Source: Euryarchaeota archaeon UBA602 (GTDB lineage Archaea; Thermoplasmatota; Poseidoniia; Poseidoniales; Thalassarchaeaceae). From it: a DNA stretch of 15,627 nucleotides. The notes beneath the pieces were generated by a model. That model made no database searches and was not told where the DNA came from. It was given only the letters and a program-made list of their open reading frames with translations. The position numbers were made by a program, and so were the translations under genes. Where the stretch lies: the NCBI GenBank assembly GCA_002498455.1, contig DAHO01000076.1, positions 12,715 through 28,341 of the forward strand, given 5' to 3'. Of the stretch, positions 1-5,703 are shown in pieces. The stretch's first letter is position 1. Every line of letters starts with the position of its first letter.

Positions 1-648
1 TTGGAAGAGGCAACCAATTCCACGCTTCACATCGATTCCTCCAGTGGCGATGTATCGGTTGTATGGAACGATCAATTCGACCCAATTATCCGCATGAAAT
101 TTCCCGATGTGATTCGTGCAATCGGTAGAGGGATGAATCCGGAACGAGCACTTCAGTTGTTGAATGATGACCACCACTTAATGCTGTATGACATGCGCGA
201 ATACGTAGGGAAAAATGCAAACCAGCAACGGAGAATTCGAAGCCGTTTGATTGGACGAAATGGTCGAATTCGTGAACTGATTGAAGAGCACTCGGGGGCG
301 GAGATTGTGATTTACGGTTCAACAGTAGTCATCATTGGTGATGAAGAAGGCTTGCCTTTGGCCGGCCAAGCGATTGAACGACTTTTACAGGGTGCAGAAC
401 ATTCTTCTGTTCTGAAACACCTTGAGACAGAGAGGAGGAAAAAGCGCATGGCAGCACGAAATCTTGAATCGATTGATTTGCGTAATGAAAGTGAGAGATT
501 TGCGGCACTTGTTCCTGGTCTTGATGTAGCACGTCGCAAACGAGAACGCCGATACAAGGATGCTCAAGTTGATCCTTTAGACGTTGGTGCCGTTGAGGAA
601 ATGATGGAACTCGCCGAAGATGAATCGGTAGGATTCGAAGAAGAGTGA
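1..648 (+). CDS. KH-domain RNA-binding protein, archaeal Dim2/Pno1 (Krr1)-like, 5' partial
   Basis: The archaeal Dim2/Pno1 (Krr1) family has two KH domains and is linked to small-subunit rRNA maturation. The second KH domain is complete at about residues 76-135, with the GXXG loop IGRNGRIR at 84-91, followed by the family signature YGSTVVIIGDEE. The linker AIGRGMNPERALQLL (40-54) is also typical. The first KH domain is cut: residues 4-22 match only its later strands, so the TTG at base 1 probably encodes an internal leucine and the true start lies upstream of the window. After residue 140 there is a basic stretch (ERRKKRM, RRKRERR) and an acidic end (FEEE). In many archaea this gene sits with aIF1A and RIO1. 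Here it is in the same neighbourhood but faces them, and its TGA directly abuts the RIO1 stop codon. Confidence 0.88.
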   Translation: MEEATNSTLHIDSSSGDVSVVWNDQFDPIIRMKFPDVIRAIGRGMNPERALQLLNDDHHLMLYDMREYVGKNANQQRRIRSRLIGRNGRIRELIEEHSGAEIVIYGSTVVIIGDEEGLPLAGQAIERLLQGAEHSSVLKHLETERRKKRMAARNLESIDLRNESERFAALVPGLDVARRKRERRYKDAQVDPLDVGAVEEMMELAEDESVGFEEE

Positions 649-1581
649 TCAATACAATACGTTGGCCATGGCTTCAGCAAGATCAACATCAACCCCTTGC
701 CTCTGTGCCCATTCAACCAATCGTGTGACATCTCGAACCAAAAACTCCTCAGCATGCGGGTGTGTATTTGTTACCGATTGGCCAACATCGATGACTCGAG
801 GTTCGCCTTGATGCCACAAGATGTTGTATTCACTGAAATCCGCATGGACCAATTCAGCCTTCTGCCAACAATCACGTAACCAGTTTAGCAATTCGTCGAA
901 TACCGGGCCCGGATCTTCAACCTCTATATCGCGTAGTCGTGGGCTCGGCCCATCTTCACCTCCCAGATAATCCATGACCAGGACATTTCGAAAAAGGGCA
1001 TGTGGTTCAGGAACACGCAACCCATGGTTGGACATCCGCATCATGTTTCGGTGTTCCTTTCGAACCCAGATGTTCACCAATTCGTGATGACGGCGACGGA
1101 GGCCTCCAAAACGTGGGTCCCCCTCGATGTACTGCATTAATCCCTTGAAAACGGCGTTGCTTGTGTGAAAAATCTTGACTGCTGCCACGCCATTTGGAGT
1201 TGTTGCATGGAACACATGCGCCTCTTTTCCTCTTGCAATAGGCCAGTCAAGTGTATCGATGTGTCCTTGCTGCATGAGTTTGTACACTGACAGAAGGGTT
1301 CGCTGATCAAACACTTGATCGAAGACACGGCGGTCTACCCATTCAAATTGGCCGGTTCCCAAGGCCCCCTCTAAGCGATGCTCAATCTCTTTGAACATGG
1401 TTGCATACTTCTTTTCCTTCATCCAAGTCCAAGAATCCTGCTTCTTATCCATTTCAGCGTGAGCCAAGGCTTCCTCGTCAGCCTTCCACTTCTCTTCTGC
1501 AAGTGCTATATTTTCAGCCTCGATTTGTTTCTCCTTAGGCGTCGGGTCTGCATCTAAATCATGGCCTTCGGCCTCATTCAA
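649..1581 (-). CDS. rio1: RIO1-family atypical serine/threonine protein kinase
   Basis: RIO1 is an atypical kinase/ATPase acting in late 40S/30S ribosome maturation. Numbered from the TTG at 1581, the motifs are: RIO1 P-loop ARGKEAHV (116-123; family usual STGKEAxV), ATP-binding Lys136 in AVKIF, DPRF (155-158), hinge LVMDYLG (201-207), catalytic loop LVHADFSEYNIL (244-255) with Asp248 and Asn253, and metal-binding Asp265 in IDVGQSV. DVGQSV rather than RIO2-type motifs identifies RIO1. The N-terminal 75 residues are charged and helical. The start is uncertain: the TTG at 1581 has no good ribosome binding site, whereas GGGGGGA lies directly after the aIF1A stop and is followed in frame by ATT, ATC, ATC and then codons for ARRRKARR. 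The reading frame is open up to 1675. The product could therefore begin at 1635 (328 residues). It is probably cotranscribed with aIF1A. Confidence 0.93.
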   Translation of the reverse strand: MNEAEGHDLDADPTPKEKQIEAENIALAEEKWKADEEALAHAEMDKKQDSWTWMKEKKYATMFKEIEHRLEGALGTGQFEWVDRRVFDQVFDQRTLLSVYKLMQQGHIDTLDWPIARGKEAHVFHATTPNGVAAVKIFHTSNAVFKGLMQYIEGDPRFGGLRRRHHELVNIWVRKEHRNMMRMSNHGLRVPEPHALFRNVLVMDYLGGEDGPSPRLRDIEVEDPGPVFDELLNWLRDCWQKAELVHADFSEYNILWHQGEPRVIDVGQSVTNTHPHAEEFLVRDVTRLVEWAQRQGVDVDLAEAMANVLY

Positions 1582-1632
1582 GTCGGTCCAATCACGAGAG
1601 TCGCTTTCGCGTCGTGCCTTACGGCGTCGCGC

Positions 1633-1647
1633 GATGATAATCCCCCC
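1633..1647 (-). promoter_or_regulatory. G6A ribosome binding site in front of RIO1 with ATC in the start position
   Basis: On the minus strand the aIF1A TAG stop runs into GGGGGGA (1647-1641), five bases TTATC, then ATC (1635-1633). The nuoL gene in this window has the same arrangement: TAG stop, GGGGGGA, five bases, then a real ATG. The ATC is in frame with RIO1 and the next codons read ARRRKARRE, a natural basic N-terminus. This decides the start only if a non-AUG codon can be used, or if the base is an error for ATG. It is listed because it is the only strong ribosome binding site near the RIO1 gene. Confidence 0.5.
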
Positions 1648-2246
1648 TATGCAGGACCAAACAGGCTGTCGATATCATCGTCGGTGACGTCGTCATCGAA
1701 CGGCTCTGCTTCTTCTGCCGGTGAGGCCGCAACAGGCTCGGCCTCAGCCATTTCCTCTTCGTCAGTTGAATTCTCAACATCATCGGCTTCTTCTTCGAAT
1801 TCATCCTCAACTATTTTGGGTTCTGAACTGATATCTTCACCAAAAATCCCAGCATCATCCAAGTCATCCCAAGCCTCTGTACCCGTACCAAAAACATCTA
1901 CGATTTCTGGTAGCACACCTTTTCGAGAGAGATATAGAGACTGAGTCTTCGAGTATCGTTTCTTGACGTCCGCTTTGGAATCTTGGAAGTCCCAAGGCTG
2001 AACCACAATCAAGTCACCTTCTCGGACCCACTGCCGGCGACGCATCTTCCCAGGGATTCGAGCCAAACGGGTCTCTCCATCTGCACAGACAACACGAACA
2101 CGACGGCCCCCGAGAATTTGATCAGCAATGGCGAACATTTCGTTGATTCTCTCATTTGGAAGTGGAACTCTAATCTTGTCTCCTGAGCCACCTTCAAGCT
2201 GCGCTAGAAGTTCCTCGTCAACGGTTTCTTCTCGTCGTCGTCCCAT
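1647..2246 (-). CDS. eif1A: Archaeal translation initiation factor 1A (aIF1A) with long acidic C-terminal tail
   Basis: aIF1A binds the A site of the 30S subunit and supports start-codon selection, like bacterial IF1. The S1/IF1 OB fold covers about residues 24-113, with family motifs VRVVCADGETRLARIPGKM (50-68), WVREGDLIVVQPWDFQD (73-89), a KADVKKRY segment (91-98) and LSRKGVLP (106-113). The usual archaeal protein ends near here at about 100-115 residues. This one continues to 199 with a tail holding 33 Asp/Glu in residues 124-199 and a single Lys, ending DDDIDSLFGPA. The ATG at 2246 was chosen because GAGG lies 8 bases upstream and the family N-terminus GRRREE follows. The frame stays open to 2324, but those 26 residues are unlike the family and would overlap nuoN. 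The gene lies 74 bases downstream of nuoN on the same strand and just upstream of RIO1. Confidence 0.95.
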   Translation of the reverse strand: MGRRREETVDEELLAQLEGGSGDKIRVPLPNERINEMFAIADQILGGRRVRVVCADGETRLARIPGKMRRRQWVREGDLIVVQPWDFQDSKADVKKRYSKTQSLYLSRKGVLPEIVDVFGTGTEAWDDLDDAGIFGEDISSEPKIVEDEFEEEADDVENSTDEEEMAEAEPVAASPAEEAEPFDDDVTDDDIDSLFGPA

Positions 2247-2320
2247 GGTAACAGCCTCGCGAATCGACCACCCTACATAAACACGGAGGCGAAAACAATG
2301 GGTAGAGTATTGGCTGCAAC
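2247..2320 (-). promoter_or_regulatory. nuoN-aIF1A intergenic region, weak candidate TATA box
   Basis: This 74-base gap is the only sizeable break between nuoA and RIO1, so a separate promoter for the translation-factor pair is plausible. On the minus strand GTTTATGTA (2282-2274) resembles an archaeal TATA box, and GAGG (2258-2255) precedes the aIF1A ATG by 8 bases. A start about 25 bases after the TATA-like site would leave little or no leader and would lose the GAGG, so one of the two signals may be chance. Read-through from the nuo operon is equally possible. Confidence 0.3.
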
Positions 2321-4078
2321 TCAACCAAACAACGCCAATGCTGCATCATTTGCTGCGGCTGCCAGAACATCTGCAAGTGGACCCAATCCAAACACAACCG
2401 CGCCCATTGTACAAAGCATGATTGTAATTCGAATCATGGCGGCTCGTGGAACGGCCATACGTTCGGTTTCCTCAAAGAACATTACAACGCAGATACGGAG
2501 ATAATAGAACAGAGAAATGGCGCTGTTGATGAAAATCAAGATGGCCAACCAGAAGACCCACGATAGCGAACCGATAGCCTCTGAGAGGTTGGAGCCCGCG
2601 ACATCTCCCACCGTGCTGGAAATGATACCGCTGACCATCATCAACTTGGACAAGAATCCAGAGAGGGGAGGGACACCTGCAAGTGCCAACATGAAGATCA
2701 TCATCGAAATGGCGAGGAGAGGATCTCGGCGTGCAAGCCCATAGTAGTCCTCAAGTTTGCTTCCACGGTTATTGTCACATTCCAACAATGAAATCACAAG
2801 GAAAGCACCCAACTTGAAAGCAACCAACACGACCAGATGGAAGATTAGGGCGGTCGCAATCAATTCACTTCCTTCACCTGGGCCCAAAGCACCGATGGCG
2901 GCAATACCTGCAAGCATGTATCCAGCATGAGCAACACTGGAGTATGCCAGCATTCGCTTCGGATTGTGGCTGCCTAGCGCAGCAATATTGCCCCATGTCA
3001 TGGTCACCGCTGCAACCGCTCCAATGAGGATTGTCCATTCACTCCCATCATCAATCAAGGTGACTCCAATGAGAACACGCATCAATGCAACGAATCCCAT
3101 GCCCTTACTCGCTGTGGAGAGGACACCTGCGACTGGCGCACTCGCACCCGCGTAGGCATCCGGGGCTGCGAAGTGGAATGGAACTGCGCTGACCTTGAAT
3201 CCGAAAGCGACCAACATCATTGCTAGACCGATAATGGCCATACCGTTAGGTCCGGCAGCCCAAGCGCTTGATAGGCTGGAAATTGAGAGGTCACCATTCC
3301 AGATGTAGAGCATTGAAAGACCATACAGGCCTACCGCACTCGCAACGCTTCCAACGATGAAATATTTGACGCCTGCTTCTGGACCAATGTCAGTTTCCTT
3401 GTTGAATGAAATCAGTACATAGGAAGCCATACTTGCCAACTCAAGTCCGACAAAGAGCATGAACAGATTGGTGGATAATGCAACGGTCGACATGCCCAAA
3501 GCAACCATCAAAATCAACAAAGAGAAGTCGACTTGGCGACGGTTGTTTAGCAGTCGGTGAAGACGACGAGATTCGACGCCTTCATCGCGTTGCCTCTTGG
3601 TGGGAATACGATTCACAGGGGTCGCAGGAAGGCGATCCCAGTTTGCCAACAATGCGAGCAATAACGCAGCTGTAAACATCATCTCCATCAATCGACTGAA
3701 AGCATCAACCTTGAGCATGGTCGCATCTTTGCCACACCAATTGTCTCCAACCTCAACCGAGCCTTCTGCGATGGCAATACAAGTCTCAGCAACACCCACC
3801 CCAGAGTCAATCATCTGACTGAGAAGAGCGGTGATGAAGGATGCAAACAGCGTGAATGCTGCAATGGCTTTGGGTAGGCGAGGGTCCCCCGTGAGTGCGA
3901 ATCTCTTGCCACCAATGAAGTACGGAATTCGCCACGACTTTCCTGGAATGGGCAGTCTAAATGTTGCATTGCCAACATTCGGTACGACAAGCATGGCAAT
4001 GATTCCAAGAACCAAAATCCACTCAGGCATCAAACGACTCGCCATATCAGGGCCTGCAAACAGATTGCCTAGGTTCAT
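2321..4078 (-). CDS. nuoN: Complex I membrane subunit N (NuoN/FpoN), antiporter-like
   Basis: NuoN is one of three antiporter-like proton-pumping subunits of the complex I membrane arm. Key residues are present: Glu213 in FVGLELASMASYVL, Lys295 in FGFKVSAVPFHF, Lys325 in STASKGMGF, and Lys422 in FKLGAF. NPKRMLAYSSVAHAGYM (372-388) is the family signature. The sequence is strongly hydrophobic with about 14 membrane segments. At 585 residues it is longer than the roughly 480-500 usual, through a loop at about 37-70 and a very basic loop at about 146-184 (RIPTKRQRDE, RRLHRLLNNRRQ) between TM3 and TM4. Cys100 and Cys115 lie in the predicted outer loop before TM3. The ATG overlaps the nuoM stop (ATGA) and follows GGAGGTGA by four bases. 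This is the last gene of the nuo run. Confidence 0.95.
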   Translation of the reverse strand: MNLGNLFAGPDMASRLMPEWILVLGIIAMLVVPNVGNATFRLPIPGKSWRIPYFIGGKRFALTGDPRLPKAIAAFTLFASFITALLSQMIDSGVGVAETCIAIAEGSVEVGDNWCGKDATMLKVDAFSRLMEMMFTAALLLALLANWDRLPATPVNRIPTKRQRDEGVESRRLHRLLNNRRQVDFSLLILMVALGMSTVALSTNLFMLFVGLELASMASYVLISFNKETDIGPEAGVKYFIVGSVASAVGLYGLSMLYIWNGDLSISSLSSAWAAGPNGMAIIGLAMMLVAFGFKVSAVPFHFAAPDAYAGASAPVAGVLSTASKGMGFVALMRVLIGVTLIDDGSEWTILIGAVAAVTMTWGNIAALGSHNPKRMLAYSSVAHAGYMLAGIAAIGALGPGEGSELIATALIFHLVVLVAFKLGAFLVISLLECDNNRGSKLEDYYGLARRDPLLAISMMIFMLALAGVPPLSGFLSKLMMVSGIISSTVGDVAGSNLSEAIGSLSWVFWLAILIFINSAISLFYYLRICVVMFFEETERMAVPRAAMIRITIMLCTMGAVVFGLGPLADVLAAAANDAALALFG

Positions 4079-5703
4079 GGGTTCACCTCCAGACGGTTTT
4101 GAACCAAGAGAGATGCCCAGTCGGACATCATCTCAAACATTCCAAAGAAGTCGGGGTAAATCCCGTAGACAACAGCCAATACACCGAGAATCAGCATACC
4201 TGTATTCTCATGCCATGTGATGTCACGTGGCGATTCTCCATGCAAGGTCGATGGTAACTTGGAGATGGGGTGGTCGTGATCGTCTCGGCCGCCCTCGAAG
4301 ATGGTTCTCTGCATACTCCACAGGTAGTATGCCGCAGTGACGATGAGAGTGATTGCAGGCAACAAAACCCACCAACCAAAGGCCATGTAGAACGCAATGA
4401 GGACCGCAACTTCAGCGACGAAACCGGCCATGAGAGGGAGCCCAAGGCTACCCATCCAACCAACCATCATGTGCCCACTCATCCATGGACTGTGCTTAGC
4501 CAAACCACGCATCGAGTCAATCTCTAGAGTGTGATAGTGGTGCTTGAACGAGCCGCATACTGCGAACAGTAGGGGGCTGATGATTCCGTGGGCGAACATC
4601 ATGAAGATCGCACCTGCAATTCCAAGTGGCTCAAGCGTGGCAATTCCAAGGAAAATCAATCCCATGTGACTGACAGATGAATATGCGACCATTCGCTTGA
4701 GGTTGAGTTGTCCCAAACAAACCACGGCGCCGTATACCAAACTGATCATTCCCAAAACGAGGAGAAGTGTTTGGAATTCAATCACTTGTTCGGGGAATAA
4801 GGTCACACCCAAGCGGAGGAATCCGTAGGCACCCATCTTTAGCATCACACCCGCCAATAACATCGAACCAGCAGTTGGAGCCTGAACGTGGGCATCGGGC
4901 AACCACGTGTGAACCGGAACGCTAGGCAACTTTGTTGCAAATCCAATCAGCATCAATAGGAAAACAATGCTTCGCAATCCTTCGGATGCGATGAAGTTGG
5001 TCTGTGTATCCATTAAGACGAAGTCAAATGACTTCCCGGTAATATTGCCGACCCAATTGGCGTCGTTATTGAAGTACATCACCAAGATGCCTGCGAGCAT
5101 GAATACGCTCGCTGCAAATGTGTAGATGAAGAACTTCTGCGCCGCATATCGGCGATCTTCACCACCCCACATTAAAATCAAGAAGAACATCGGAATCAAA
5201 GTCAATTCCCAGAATACATAGAAGACAAACAAATCAAGACTGACAAATACACCGATTAGCGCACCCTCCATCATTAGGATTAAACTATGGAAATAGGCAC
5301 CCTTCTTGGCATCCCACTCTACAATCATCGTGATTGGAATCAGTAGGGTTGTGAGCCAAACCATCGGGAATGAAAGTGCATCAATACCAACATGCCAAGA
5401 TACACCGATGCTACCAATCAGTGCACAACTTCCCGTACCAATTTCACCAGGCTGACAGTTCTGGTACAGATATTCGCCCCAAGCAAGTCCAAATGTATTC
5501 TCTAAACCAATCAGCGTGGCGAGAACCAACATTAGCAAAGCAAGAGTCAGGTTGACTGCACGAATAGGTTTCTCAAGTGTAGCCCGCATTTCCTGATTGG
5601 CCATCCAGTGGGCCAACATGAGGAGAATTGCACCCAAAATTGGGAGTAGAGTCATGACTGTCAATGGGTTGCCCAAAATGGTAATCAATTCTGCAATTTC
5701 CAC
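4075..5703 (-). CDS. nuoM: Complex I membrane subunit M (NuoM/FpoM), antiporter-like
   Basis: NuoM is the central antiporter-like subunit of the membrane arm. It keeps the full set of channel charges: Glu166 in VFWELTLIPMFFLI, Lys258 in IGFATKLPSVPVHTWLPDAH, Lys289 in GVMLKMGAYGFLRLG, and Glu431 in GFVAEVAVL. NLKRMVAYSSVSHMGLI (334-350) is the family signature. About 14 membrane segments are visible and 542 residues is near the family length. The start is GTG at 5703, directly after the nuoL stop, and its ribosome binding site GGGGGGTGA lies inside the last codons of nuoL. Cys83 and Cys93 sit in the predicted outer loop between TM2 and TM3 and could form a disulfide. The gene ends with a four-base overlap with nuoN. 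Confidence 0.96.
   Translation of the reverse strand: MEIAELITILGNPLTVMTLLPILGAILLMLAHWMANQEMRATLEKPIRAVNLTLALLMLVLATLIGLENTFGLAWGEYLYQNCQPGEIGTGSCALIGSIGVSWHVGIDALSFPMVWLTTLLIPITMIVEWDAKKGAYFHSLILMMEGALIGVFVSLDLFVFYVFWELTLIPMFFLILMWGGEDRRYAAQKFFIYTFAASVFMLAGILVMYFNNDANWVGNITGKSFDFVLMDTQTNFIASEGLRSIVFLLMLIGFATKLPSVPVHTWLPDAHVQAPTAGSMLLAGVMLKMGAYGFLRLGVTLFPEQVIEFQTLLLVLGMISLVYGAVVCLGQLNLKRMVAYSSVSHMGLIFLGIATLEPLGIAGAIFMMFAHGIISPLLFAVCGSFKHHYHTLEIDSMRGLAKHSPWMSGHMMVGWMGSLGLPLMAGFVAEVAVLIAFYMAFGWWVLLPAITLIVTAAYYLWSMQRTIFEGGRDDHDHPISKLPSTLHGESPRDITWHENTGMLILGVLAVVYGIYPDFFGMFEMMSDWASLLVQNRLEVNP

Noticed and set aside
1..3. TTG at base 1 as the true start of the KH protein
   Set aside because: The sequence that follows aligns with the middle of the first KH domain, so the codon is more likely an internal leucine of a gene cut by the window.
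1561..1944. Plus-strand serine-rich open frame of 127 codons
   Set aside because: It is the reverse complement of the Asp/Glu-rich aIF1A tail (GAA/GAT codons read backwards give TTC/ATC/TCA), which explains the serine richness.
2247..2324. 26-residue N-terminal extension of aIF1A to 2324
   Set aside because: The residues are unlike the aIF1A family, the frame overlaps nuoN, and the ATG at 2246 has GAGG at 8 bases with the expected GRRREE N-terminus.
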